Below are positions 1 to 7,887 of a stretch of DNA of 54,248 nucleotides, piece by piece; the first letter of the stretch is position 1, and every line of letters starts with the position of its first letter. A program made the position numbers and the translations under genes. The notes beneath the pieces were generated by a model. It was not told where the DNA came from. It made no database searches and worked only from the letters and a program-made list of their open reading frames with translations. Source of the stretch: an uncultured Bacteroidales bacterium. GTDB taxonomy: Bacteria; Bacteroidota; Bacteroidia; Bacteroidales; P3. Where the stretch lies: assembly GCA_900317125.1 (NCBI GenBank), contig ONFR01000025.1, forward strand, positions 1-54,248, written 5' to 3'.

Positions 1-874
1 TCGTGTCGTATACCTTGAATATCGGCAGCACGAGAAAGAACTCCGGCACCGTCTGGTACGTCCATTCATTGGGTCGAAGGTTATAGAGCAATGTACCATT
101 TAAGTAATCGTTAAGATAAGAGGAATTCGGTTCCCAGTGCAGCCTCATCGGATTCCTTATCCAGCAGGATGAGTCGGGGTAAATATAACCATTATGAGGT
201 ATACTAAGACCTGATGTAGATAGTACACCATAGGTTGTAGGCCAATCAGGAAGTATAGTATCTTCCAATACGATAAACAATTCCTTGCCAGAATTCGATG
301 AGAATCCAACGTAAAACGAGTCCTGCACACGGATGGGCTTGTCGAAATAATAATCCCTTCGGTCAAATCTATGATTAATAATATTTAGCACTGGCTCACC
401 ACAAGGACAAGGATTATCTACGCTAGAATGACGGCAACACCAATTTCCGAATGTATCACTCCCGCATACAGGAACGCCATAGTCCAAAGGCACCTGTGCC
501 ATCAACCGGCATGTATCAGGCTCCGCCTCATACAAATACAGGTATTCTTGCACTGTAGGAGGGAATGGAGTGAAGGTATCATTACTATGATTGGGAAAAT
601 ATAGGGACAGTCCATACACATCGGTGGGTTGTTCTACATAGTTGTATTGGAGTGCATCTCCATTGAAGAGGGCCTGATCTACTCTAATAAAAAGAGTATC
701 TATAGAAAATCGATTAGGGTAAGATATATGACAACCATCAGAGAGCAATGGGTGAGTGTTGTCCGTGTCCAACCACGTCCTGTAGTCGAACTGGAAATAG
801 GGCTTGTACACCGTGTCGATCCTGACATACCTGGGTGCCTGGGCGGCCCTGTTATTTTTGAATGTTATACATGT
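1..874 (-). pseudogene. Surface/secreted protein fragment with decayed 5' end, runs off the left edge
   Basis: On the minus strand one frame is open from 874 down to base 1 (about 291 codons). It reads like an extracellular Bacteroidales protein, rich in Tyr, Asp, Pro and Thr, with a Cys-rich stretch (VDNPCPCGEP) and phrases such as DSFYVGFSSNSGKELF. The frame starts right after a TAA at 875-877 and has no ATG, GTG or TTG start near its beginning; the first Met lies deep inside. A short reading frame MQKTVILVLEQI in another frame just upstream could be the remnant of a signal-peptide start. I infer loss of the 5' end by frameshift or rearrangement next to the inverted repeat at 942-991. The 3' end is outside the window, so the family is not identified. 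Codons and protein-like composition argue against a chance frame. Confidence 0.6.
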
Positions 875-941
875 TTATTGACAACCGTTTATATTTGCTC
901 CAGTACAAGTATGACTGTTTTTTGCATAGTGCTCTTTTTAT

Positions 942-991
942 TATAGAGTCTTTACCCCCGTTTTGGATACCCCCCCAACCGAATATTTAAC
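942..991. repeat. Left arm of a 50-bp imperfect inverted repeat
   Basis: The sequence here matches the reverse complement of 7758-7808 at about 41 of 51 aligned positions, including the blocks TATAGAGTCTTT and TTTTGGATACCCCCC. It lies beside the decayed 5' end of the left-edge gene. In outward orientation both copies read toward a gene for a secreted protein. It could be the end of a mobile or invertible segment, or two copies of a dispersed intergenic element. Confidence 0.7.
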
Positions 992-1106
992 ATTTTTTAT
1001 GACAAAATCTCTGCCCGGAGCAGCAGCAACAGTGAACACCTACTCACCTCCAGGGCTCCACAAAACCCTGAAAGCGCACACCACGATTCAACCCAACATG
1101 AACAAC

Positions 1107-1139
1107 AAAAAAAACGGCGGACAAGCACTGCCAGCCGCT
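1107..1139 (-). terminator. Possible intrinsic terminator after the SPOR gene
   Basis: On the minus strand a short AGCGGC/GCCGTT stem (one G-U pair) with a 15-nt loop is followed at once by eight T. It sits 10-40 bp downstream of the SPOR gene stop. The stem is weak, so this is tentative. Confidence 0.4.
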
Positions 1140-1148
1140 AGAGGAATG

Positions 1149-1616
1149 TCAAATATCGTCTTCCGATTCGGGAATCATCTCATCCCAGTCGATTTGCGTG
1201 GGGTAGATATTATCGCGGATAATCGTGCCGGGGAAGTCGTTCCGAATCCGCAGCAGAAATACATAGGCGTCGAGCCGGGTTCGGAAATCACCCACTTTCA
1301 CTTTGAAATTAGGCTCGTCGAAGACCACATAGGCCTCCACCCCGGGATACAACTCGCGAATGCGGTCTTTCATCTCGAAAGCCCTGTTCTTGGAGGCCGT
1401 GCCGGAAAGCGAAGCCACCTGGATACGGTAGCCGGGGATGGTACGAACACGCTCGTTGAGCTCGATATGCTTCTGCACCAACTGCGCGACGGCCACGTCG
1501 CCCTTTATCTCGACATGGCCCCTGCTGCGGTTGCTGCCGTAGGGACGATAGGTTTGCGCCCACGCCGTACTGCAGAACAACGCTGCCATCGTAGCCAGCA
1601 AAAGGATTCTTTTCAT
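1149..1616 (-). CDS. Secreted SPOR-domain protein
   Basis: A 155-residue protein with a clear Sec signal peptide (MKRILLLATMAALFCSTAWA-QT). The mature part carries one SPOR domain at about residues 60-145: the segment beginning GYRIQVASLSGTASKNRAF, followed by VEAYVVFDEPNFKVKVGDF and a closing turn, is the usual beta-alpha-beta peptidoglycan-binding fold. Such domains bind denuded glycan strands in the periplasm; this small SPOR-only form is common in Bacteroidales and has no assigned reaction. The gene lies 67 bp downstream of the universal stress protein gene on the same strand with no promoter visible between them, so the two are probably cotranscribed. Two longer frames on the opposite strand over this gene are shadows. 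Confidence 0.85.
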   Translation of the reverse strand: MKRILLLATMAALFCSTAWAQTYRPYGSNRSRGHVEIKGDVAVAQLVQKHIELNERVRTIPGYRIQVASLSGTASKNRAFEMKDRIRELYPGVEAYVVFDEPNFKVKVGDFRTRLDAYVFLLRIRNDFPGTIIRDNIYPTQIDWDEMIPESEDDI

Positions 1617-1683
1617 CTCTTGTCGTTTTATAGTACTACTCAGCCCTGGGCGGACAAGGCCCGGACAGGCACCTCGAGCGCCG

Positions 1684-2499
1684 CTACTTGGCGAACGAGT
1701 TCACCTCCTCGGGGCGTATGGAGAGCACCGGACGGGTGGACATGGTGAGCATCTGCTGCGCATAGTTGCCCAGCAGGAAACTGGCCAGCGATGTCTCCTG
1801 CTCAGTCATGATGACAATCATGTCGGCATCCACCTGATCGGCATACTCCAAGGTGGTGATAGTCAAATTCTTCGGAACATTGACAAAATTGCACACATGC
1901 TTCACATTGGCCTTGGTCAAGTAGTTGTCCACCTGGTTTACATAGCTGTCCACAATGCCCTTGATGGTCTTGTTGTCGGACGTGTAGAGGCCCAGGATAT
2001 GCAGTTCGGCGCCGAAAGCCTTGGCAAAATTGGCCGCAGCAGGCACCTTCTGCCTTGTGTCGGACGAGCTGTCGATAGGCACCACAATACGCTCCAGCGA
2101 TTTGCGGAAATTGAAATCCTCACGCATCGTCAGCACCGGATAGGGCGACTCGGCAATGGTGCGGTAGGTATTACGGCCAATCCAGTTCTTTTCGAAACCC
2201 GACATGCCGTGCGTGCCCACCACGATCAAGAATGCATCATCCTCCTTGGCCTGGGCGCACAACTCGCGCGACACCTTGCCCTCGCGAATGACATATTCCA
2301 TCTTGATGCCTTTGAGCAGATGAGCCACTCCGGCATTGCGGCGTTCAATCTCGGAACGTATCGGGGCTTCATCCTGGTTCTTCTCCTTCACATACACCAA
2401 GCGCAAATCCTGCTGAAAACGGTTGGCAATATCAATGGCCACATCGACTGCATTGGCCGAACCGGTAGAGAAATCGAATCCAACAAGTACTTTACTCAT
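1684..2499 (-). CDS. Tandem-domain universal stress protein (UspA family)
   Basis: 271 residues, two Usp domains. Domain 1 (about 1-140) begins MSKVLVGFDFSTGS and has the nucleotide-binding loop GTHGMSGFEKNWIGRNTYRT, close to the family's G-2X-G-9X-G(S/T) pattern. Domain 2 (about 145-271) begins LERIVVPIDSSSD and has a degenerate loop (MTEQETSLASFLLGN), so it probably does not bind ATP. I chose the ATG at 2499 because upstream in-frame residues are unlike the family and because a promoter lies at 2536-2566. Usp proteins are cytoplasmic and induced by stress or starvation; the molecular role is not predictable. It heads a two-gene unit with the SPOR gene and is divergent from rnfB across a 740-bp gap. 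Confidence 0.9.
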   Translation of the reverse strand: MSKVLVGFDFSTGSANAVDVAIDIANRFQQDLRLVYVKEKNQDEAPIRSEIERRNAGVAHLLKGIKMEYVIREGKVSRELCAQAKEDDAFLIVVGTHGMSGFEKNWIGRNTYRTIAESPYPVLTMREDFNFRKSLERIVVPIDSSSDTRQKVPAAANFAKAFGAELHILGLYTSDNKTIKGIVDSYVNQVDNYLTKANVKHVCNFVNVPKNLTITTLEYADQVDADMIVIMTEQETSLASFLLGNYAQQMLTMSTRPVLSIRPEEVNSFAK

Positions 2500-2535
2500 A
2501 ACAAATAGTATTTTTATTGCATTATTTTCCAGCCA

Positions 2536-2566
2536 CAAAATTACACATTTTTTTTCATTCCACAAG
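2536..2566 (-). promoter_or_regulatory. Bacteroidetes-type promoter of the stress-protein/SPOR unit
   Basis: On the minus strand CTTG (2563-2566) is followed after exactly 19 bp by TAATTTTG (2536-2543), matching the TTTG-N19-TAnnTTTG consensus recognised by the Bacteroidetes primary sigma factor. The predicted transcription start is about 30 nt upstream of the ATG. Confidence 0.75.
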
Positions 2567-3157
2567 TTTTTTTCTCCCCAAAAACGCAATTAAAACCGTT
2601 CACCATAACACAAAACACTAATATACAACACATAGCGGCATACGCACAATTACACCCTTCTCCTTTCGAAAACCGCGTCCGGTGTGCCACACCTCACCAT
2701 CGGAAAACCCTATTTGGACAAGTTGGCAAGTGGCAATCCCTCCATCCCCGCACCCGAAAGCACACCCCGCGCACACCCCAAAGCGCGGCCTGCCGCCCTC
2801 CGATGCCGCCCGCACCGCAGCAAGTTCGTTCAATCCGGCATCGTCGCTGCATCGTTACAGCATCGTTTTCCGACAATACGACGGATAACGACCTGAGAAC
2901 GGACCTACAACGATGCTGCATTGAACGGCCCCGCTCCCTGCGAAGAAACTGTGCACGGCCCGGCCAAACGCCAACGACAAGCTGACAGCCAGCGTTTTGA
3001 CGAGACACAACGACTGCCTCGGCGGCGTTCATCCTGCCGACTGCAGTGTGGCAGACGGGCTCGCACCCGGGTGCCTTTTGGCACCCCGCGACAAGTGGGT
3101 ATCAACCACCTGCAGCGGAACGGTTGAAATCTTTTTTATAAAAAAATATAAATAAAG
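2567..3157. other. Long GC-rich non-coding region between usp and rnfB
   Basis: About 590 bp with no credible gene: small frames occur on both strands but have no family-like sequence and overlap each other. It holds repeat copy A (2838-2927) and a perfect 7-bp hairpin GGGTGCC-tttt-GGCACCC (3069-3086), which lacks a T-tract. It lies upstream of the rnfB promoter, so it would be a regulatory or repeat-derived zone rather than a 5' leader. Confidence 0.6.
2838..2927 (+). repeat. Dispersed repeat copy A (three GCATCGT boxes, 11-bp period)
   Basis: GCATCGT occurs at 2838, 2849 and 2860, exactly 11 bp apart. After GCATCGTTACAG come a GATAACGA box (2884-2891), AACGATGC (2909-2916) and CATTGAACG (2919-2927). 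The layout and spacing recur at 36527-36616 upstream of topA and, with 11 extra bp, at 23022-23111 inside dnaG. The outer GCATCGTT/AACGATGC pair and an inner CGTTTTCCG/CGGATAACG pair make it palindromic. Confidence 0.7.
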
Positions 3158-3188
3158 CTTGCCAATCTGAAAAAAAAACGTAAATTTG
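3158..3188 (+). promoter_or_regulatory. Promoter of the rnf operon
   Basis: CTTG at 3158-3161 and TAAATTTG at 3181-3188, separated by 19 bp, fit the Bacteroidetes consensus. The rnfB ATG follows about 50 bp downstream. The same CTTG-N19 arrangement is seen before usp and the SRP RNA gene. Confidence 0.75.
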
Positions 3189-3237
3189 CATTTTAAATGT
3201 TATATAATCCGAAAACTAACAAAACACTAATAAAACA

Positions 3238-4152
3238 ATGACTAACATGATTTTGACTGCAGTGCTTGTGCTTGGCGCGATAGGTGTCATCTTTGCCATA
3301 GTGCTGTATTTTGTCGCCCAAAAGTTCAAAGTTTTAGAAGATCCGCTGATTGACGAGGTGGCCGAGGTGCTGCCCGGAGCCAACTGCGGAGGATGCGGAA
3401 AAGCAGGCTGCCGCGCCATGGCCGAAGCCTTCGTGAAGCAAGGCAACATGGATGGGCTGAAATGCCCCGCCGGAGGCGAGGAGGTGGCCAAGAAGGTGGC
3501 CGCCCTGCTGGGTTGCACCCCCGAGGTGTCCGACCCCATGGTGGCAGTGGTGCGCTGCAACGGCAGCTGTGCCAACGCCGTGGCCAAGAACAATTACGAC
3601 GGTCTGAAGGACTGCGCCTTCGCCAACAGCGTGTATGCCGGCGAGAGCGGATGCGTGTTCGGGTGCCTGGGCCTTGGCAACTGCGCCAATGCATGCCAGT
3701 TCGGAGCCCTGAGCGTCGACCCCGAGACGGGGCTGCCCGTGGTGGACGAAGAGAAGTGCACCGCCTGCGGGGCCTGCGTCAAGGCCTGTCCGCGCGGCAT
3801 CATCGAACTGCGCAAGAAAGGTGTGAAAAACCGCCGCGTGTATGTCGCCTGCCGCAACAAGGAGAAAGGCGCCGCCGCACGCAAGTCGTGCTCGGCCGCC
3901 TGCATAGGCTGCGGCAAATGCGAGAAGACCTGCCCCTTCGGAGCCATCAAGGTAGAGAACAATCTGGCATATATCGACTTTAACCTGTGCCGCCTGTGCC
4001 GCAAGTGTGTGGCCGAATGCCCCACGGGAGCCATCCATGCCGTCAACTTCCCGCCGCTGCCCCCGAAGAAGGAGACACCGGCCGAGAATGCCACGGCCCC
4101 TGCCCCCGCCCCGACGGCAACACCCACGCCGGCCGCCGCACCCGCCGTGTAA
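3238..4152 (+). CDS. rnfB: Rnf complex subunit RnfB (iron-sulfur ferredoxin subunit)
   Basis: 304 residues. RnfB passes electrons between ferredoxin and the membrane-bound Rnf complex, which couples ferredoxin:NAD+ oxidoreduction to ion pumping. Visible: one N-terminal membrane helix (about 5-27); the 4Fe4S domain with CGGCGKAGC near residue 50 and a further Cys near 76; and a run of ferredoxin-type clusters at about 135-260, including CTACGACVKACP, CIGCGKCEKTCP and CRLCRKCVAECP. The C-terminal tail (about 275-304) is Pro/Ala/Thr-rich and looks unstructured. It is first in the rnfBCDGE operon, 47 bp before rnfC, as usual in Bacteroidales. Start chosen as the first ATG after the promoter. Confidence 0.96.
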   Translation: MTNMILTAVLVLGAIGVIFAIVLYFVAQKFKVLEDPLIDEVAEVLPGANCGGCGKAGCRAMAEAFVKQGNMDGLKCPAGGEEVAKKVAALLGCTPEVSDPMVAVVRCNGSCANAVAKNNYDGLKDCAFANSVYAGESGCVFGCLGLGNCANACQFGALSVDPETGLPVVDEEKCTACGACVKACPRGIIELRKKGVKNRRVYVACRNKEKGAAARKSCSAACIGCGKCEKTCPFGAIKVENNLAYIDFNLCRLCRKCVAECPTGAIHAVNFPPLPPKKETPAENATAPAPAPTATPTPAAAPAV

Positions 4153-4199
4153 CACACTAACCGAACATCTGGAACAACACAACAAAAGAATCCGAAAAG

Positions 4200-5528
4200 A
4201 TGAAGACATTCAAAATGGGTGGTGTCCACCCGGAAGAAAACAAGATATCCACCAACGCCGTCATTGAGCAGATGCCCCTGCCCAAACAGGTGGCCGTGTT
4301 AATGAACCAGCACCTCGGCGCCCCCGCCACACCCATCGTGGCCAAAGGCGACAAGGTGAAGGTGGGACAACTGATTGCCGAAGCGCAGGCCTTCATGTGC
4401 GCCAACATCCACTCGCCCGTGAGCGGGACGGTGAACAAAATCGACGTGTGCAAGGACATGGTCGGACTGCCCAAGACCGCCATCTACATCGATGTGGAAG
4501 GGGACGAATGGATGGAGACCATTGACCGCACACCCGACATCAAACGCGAATGCACCCTCGAGCCCAAGGAGATTGTTGCCAAACTGAAAGAGATGGGCAT
4601 CGTGGGTCTGGGCGGCGCCACATTCCCCGCACACATTAAATACAGTGTGCCCGAAGGCAAGAAAGCCGAATATCTGATCATCAACGCCGCCGAGTGCGAG
4701 CCATACCTCACCTCCGACCACCGCGTGATGATGGAGCACCCCGAGGAGATATGCATCGGTGTGAGCCTGCTGCGCAAGGCGCTGGGCGTGCCCAATGCCT
4801 ATATCGGCATCGAGAGCAACAAGCCCGAGCCCATCCGCGTGATGACCGAGGCCGCCAAGAAGTTCGAAGGCATCATCGTCGAGCCGCTGATAGTGAAATA
4901 CCCGCAGGGAGCCGAAAAGCAACTCATCAACGCCATCACCGGGCGCAAGGTGCCCAGCGGCAAGCTGCCCATCGACGTGGGTTGCGTGGTGAGCAACATC
5001 GGCACCACTTTCGCCGTGTATGAGGCCATCCAGAAGAACAAGCCCCTTATCGAGAACATCCTCACCGTGACGGGCAAGAAGCTGCCCAGCCAGCACAACT
5101 ACCAGTGCCGCATAGGCATCACCTACAACGACATCATCAAGCACGCCCTCGGCAGCCTGCCCGAGACCACGGGCAAGGTGATCAGCGGCGGCACTATGAT
5201 GGGCAAAGCCGTCAGCAACCTCGACGCCCCGACCACTAAGGGCGCAAGCAGTGTGCTGGTGATGGACGAGGAGGAGTCGCGCCGCCGTCCCGAGACCAAC
5301 TGCATACGCTGCGGCAAGTGCATCAACGCCTGCCCCATGGGGCTGGAGCCTTACCTGTTCTCGGCACTGGTGAAGAACAACCGCATCGAGGAGGCTCAGG
5401 CGCACAACATCCTGGACTGCATCGAATGCGGATGCTGCTTCTTCAGCTGCCCCGCCAACAAACCCCTTACCGACGAGATAAGGCTCGGCAAGAACAAGGT
5501 ACGCGCCATGATGGCTGCAAAAAAATAA
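4200..5528 (+). CDS. rnfC: Rnf complex subunit RnfC (NADH-binding)
   Basis: 442 residues, full length for the family. RnfC is the peripheral NAD(H)- and FMN-binding subunit related to the 51-kDa subunit of complex I. Seen here: an N-terminal barrel-sandwich region (about 25-95, ending near HSPVSGTVNKI), the nucleotide-binding region with GLGGATFPAHIKY (about 137-149) and INAAECEPYLTSDHR, an SLBB-like segment, and two 4Fe4S motifs near the C-terminus, CIRCGKCINACP and CIECGCCFFSCP. It lies between rnfB and rnfD with gaps under 50 bp. A 410-residue open frame on the opposite strand is a shadow. Confidence 0.96.
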   Translation: MKTFKMGGVHPEENKISTNAVIEQMPLPKQVAVLMNQHLGAPATPIVAKGDKVKVGQLIAEAQAFMCANIHSPVSGTVNKIDVCKDMVGLPKTAIYIDVEGDEWMETIDRTPDIKRECTLEPKEIVAKLKEMGIVGLGGATFPAHIKYSVPEGKKAEYLIINAAECEPYLTSDHRVMMEHPEEICIGVSLLRKALGVPNAYIGIESNKPEPIRVMTEAAKKFEGIIVEPLIVKYPQGAEKQLINAITGRKVPSGKLPIDVGCVVSNIGTTFAVYEAIQKNKPLIENILTVTGKKLPSQHNYQCRIGITYNDIIKHALGSLPETTGKVISGGTMMGKAVSNLDAPTTKGASSVLVMDEEESRRRPETNCIRCGKCINACPMGLEPYLFSALVKNNRIEEAQAHNILDCIECGCCFFSCPANKPLTDEIRLGKNKVRAMMAAKK

Positions 5529-5573
5529 CAAGACTATCTAATATTTAAAGGAACTATAATATATTATTACGAT

Positions 5574-6566
5574 ATGAATCTATTGAAGATATCCGGTTCA
5601 CCGCACGTCCACAGCGACGAATCGACCAAGAAAATCATGTGGCGCGTCAACCTGGCCTTGGTGCCCATGCTGCTCACTGGCATTGCGTACTTCGGCCTGA
5701 ACGCCTTGCTCATCAGCATTGTGTCGGTGGCCTGCTGCTGCCTGTTCCAATGGCTGATTGAGAAATTCATCATGAAAGTGCCTTCAACGGTGTGCGACGG
5801 CTCGGCCATCGTGACGGGTCTGCTGCTGGCCTTCAACGTGCCTGCCACAGCCGAGATGATATGGATGGTTGCCATCGGTGCCCTGGTGGCTATCGGCGTG
5901 GGCAAGATGACTTTCGGCGGGTTGGGTAAGAACCCCTTCAACCCCGCCCTGGTGGGACGAGTGTTCATGCTCATCTCCTTCCCGGTACAGATGACCACGT
6001 GGCCCACGGTGGGCAAATGGTTCCCCATGAGCCTCGACACCGTCAGCGGAGCCACTCCCCTCGGCCTGATTAAGGAGGGCGTGAAAAACGGGCAGAGCCT
6101 CAGCGAGGTGCTTTCAGCCCCCGACATGCCGTCGCTGTGCGACATCTTCCTCGGCCACATGGGCGGCTCGCTGGGCGAAGTCAGTGCCATAGCCATCCTC
6201 ATCGGCGCCATCTACCTGCTGTGCCGCAAAGTCATCAGCTGGCATATCCCGGTGGCCTTTATCGGCACTGCCTTTATCTTCAGCGGCATCCTGTGGCTTG
6301 CCGACCCGACCCAGTTTGTCGACCCGTTGACTACCATCCTCACCGGTGGTATCATGCTCGGCGCCTGCTTCATGGCTACCGACATGGTGACCTCGCCCAT
6401 GGCCAAGAGCGGCCAGCTGGTGTTTGGTGTGGGCTGCGGCCTGCTCACCATCATCATACGTAACTGGGGCGCCTACCCCGAGGGTGTCAGTTTCGCCATC
6501 CTGCTGATGAACTCGGTCACACCGCTTATCAACCGCTGGTGCAAACCCACACGTTTTGCTTGCTAA
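5574..6566 (+). CDS. rnfD: Rnf complex subunit RnfD (membrane, covalent FMN)
   Basis: 330 residues with about nine to ten hydrophobic helices, matching the RnfD/NqrB family. The motif LDTVSGATPLG (around residue 155-165) contains the Thr to which FMN is bound through phosphoester linkage in this family. GKNPFNPALVGRVF is another family signature. RnfD forms part of the ion-translocating membrane core with RnfE and RnfA. Gap to rnfG is 35 bp, consistent with one transcript. Confidence 0.95.
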   Translation: MNLLKISGSPHVHSDESTKKIMWRVNLALVPMLLTGIAYFGLNALLISIVSVACCCLFQWLIEKFIMKVPSTVCDGSAIVTGLLLAFNVPATAEMIWMVAIGALVAIGVGKMTFGGLGKNPFNPALVGRVFMLISFPVQMTTWPTVGKWFPMSLDTVSGATPLGLIKEGVKNGQSLSEVLSAPDMPSLCDIFLGHMGGSLGEVSAIAILIGAIYLLCRKVISWHIPVAFIGTAFIFSGILWLADPTQFVDPLTTILTGGIMLGACFMATDMVTSPMAKSGQLVFGVGCGLLTIIIRNWGAYPEGVSFAILLMNSVTPLINRWCKPTRFAC

Positions 6567-6601
6567 CATTATCGTATCAACGCTTAAACTATTGAACTAT
6601 T

Positions 6602-7165
6602 ATGGCAAAGAAAGCACAATCAACACTCATCAATATGCTGCTGTCGCTGACCATCATCGCCGTGGTGGCAGCCGCCGCACTGGCATTTGTAAGCTATGTG
6701 ACAGCAGAACCCATTGCCCAGGCCCAGAAGGCCAAGAAGGAATCGGCCATCAAGGCCGTGCTGCCGGCATTCGACCGCCTGGAAGAGGCCACCGTGGACG
6801 GCGCCGCCTGCACCAAGGCCTACAGCGCCGATGGCCAGCTTGTGGGCATGGCCATTGAGGCCAGCACCGAGAAAGGCTTTGGCGGACATCTCGAGGCCAT
6901 GGTGGGCTTCGACGCCGAAGGCAACATCTCGGGCTACCAGATACTGCAAACCGCCGAGACTCCCGGACTCGGCGCCAAAGCAGGCGAGTGGTTCCAGAAA
7001 GGCAACAAGGGCGACGTGATAGGGAAGAACCCCTCCACGGGCCTGAAAGTGAAAAAGGACGGCGGCGAGGTGGATGCCATCAGCGGGTCGACCATCACTT
7101 CACGCGCATTCTGCGAACTGATTAACAACGCATATAACACATTCCAGAAAGGAGGGAACCAATAA
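6602..7165 (+). CDS. rnfG: Rnf complex subunit RnfG (covalent FMN)
   Basis: 187 residues: one N-terminal membrane helix (about 12-34) and a periplasmic FMN-binding domain. The flavinylation motif reads DAISGSTITSRAF near residue 160; the family usually shows SGAT, so Ala is replaced by Ser, but the accepting Thr is kept. GFGGHLEAMVGFD and ETPGLGAK are also typical. The stop overlaps the rnfE start (TAATG), and GGAGGG lies just upstream of that junction, an unusually strong ribosome-binding sequence for this window. Translational coupling with rnfE is likely. Confidence 0.95.
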   Translation: MAKKAQSTLINMLLSLTIIAVVAAAALAFVSYVTAEPIAQAQKAKKESAIKAVLPAFDRLEEATVDGAACTKAYSADGQLVGMAIEASTEKGFGGHLEAMVGFDAEGNISGYQILQTAETPGLGAKAGEWFQKGNKGDVIGKNPSTGLKVKKDGGEVDAISGSTITSRAFCELINNAYNTFQKGGNQ

Positions 7166-7746
7166 TGAAAGCTACCGACATTATTAAAAACGGACTAATC
7201 AAAGAGAACCCTACATGGGTGCTGGTTCTGGGCATGTGCCCCACACTGGCCACCACCACGTCAGCCGTCAACGGCATGTGCATGGGGCTGGCCACAGCAT
7301 TTGTGCTGACAATGTCGAACATCGTCATCTCGTTGCTCAAATCGTTGATTCCCGACAAGGTTCGTATCCCGGCGTTCATCGTGGTGATAGCCACCTTTGT
7401 CACCATCGTGCAACTGGTGATGCAGGCCTACCTGCCCGACCTCTACGAGACCCTTGGTCTGTTCATCCCCCTGATTGTGGTGAACTGCATCGTGCTGGGA
7501 CGTGCCGAAGCCTTTGCTTCGAAGAACAATGTGTGGCATTCGCTGCTCGACGGCCTGTTCATGGGTCTCGGTTTCACCTGGGCACTGACCTTGGTGGGCC
7601 TGGTGCGCGAATTGCTTGGTGCCGGCGCCGTTTTCGGACAGAGCATCATCGGTGGAAACGACGGCATGCTGCTCTTCATCCTTGCCCCCGGCGGCTTCCT
7701 TGTACTGGGTTTTTTGATGGCTTTGGTCAAAAAAATTCAAAAATAA
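7165..7746 (+). CDS. rnfE: Rnf complex subunit RnfE (membrane)
   Basis: 193 residues, about six membrane helices. The N-terminal signature NPTWVLVLGMCPTLATTTSA is RnfE/NqrD; RnfA/NqrE has a different motif, so this is not rnfA. RnfE and RnfA together form the transmembrane 2Fe2S-binding core. In Bacteroidales the operon normally continues with rnfA; here the next 140 bp contain the right inverted-repeat arm and then an unrelated secreted-protein gene. No rnfA is present elsewhere in the window. Confidence 0.94.
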   Translation: MKATDIIKNGLIKENPTWVLVLGMCPTLATTTSAVNGMCMGLATAFVLTMSNIVISLLKSLIPDKVRIPAFIVVIATFVTIVQLVMQAYLPDLYETLGLFIPLIVVNCIVLGRAEAFASKNNVWHSLLDGLFMGLGFTWALTLVGLVRELLGAGAVFGQSIIGGNDGMLLFILAPGGFLVLGFLMALVKKIQK

Positions 7747-7757
7747 TCTTAAATATA

Positions 7758-7808
7758 GTTAAAAATTAGGTGTAGGGGGGTATCCAAAATGGACCCAAAG
7801 ACTCTATA
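7758..7808. repeat. Right arm of the 50-bp imperfect inverted repeat
   Basis: Reverse complement of 942-991 at about 41 of 51 positions. It begins 12 bp after the rnfE stop, where rnfA would be expected, and ends 79 bp before the next ATG. See the left arm for the shared blocks. Confidence 0.7.
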
Positions 7809-7887
7809 TAGTAAGAAAGTTTCTTCACGACACACAACAAGGGAAGACTTTCGAACAAAAATAGTAATAAATTAATAAGATACAGTC

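Noticed and set aside
963..1748. 261-residue open frame on the plus strand
   Set aside because: It lies antisense to the SPOR gene and its neighbour, has no recognisable domain, and the minus-strand gene has a signal peptide and SPOR fold.
2838..2866. Iteron-type replication origin from the three 11-bp-spaced heptamers
   Set aside because: Only three boxes are present, the same pattern recurs before topA, and no replication initiator gene or DnaA-box cluster is nearby.
2590..3130. Several small overlapping frames between usp and rnfB
   Set aside because: All are short, mutually overlapping on both strands, Arg/Pro/Ala-rich and without family features; the region is better explained by repeats and hairpins.
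4299..5531. 410-residue open frame antisense to rnfC
   Set aside because: Complement of a well-conserved rnfC gene, with the same shadow composition.
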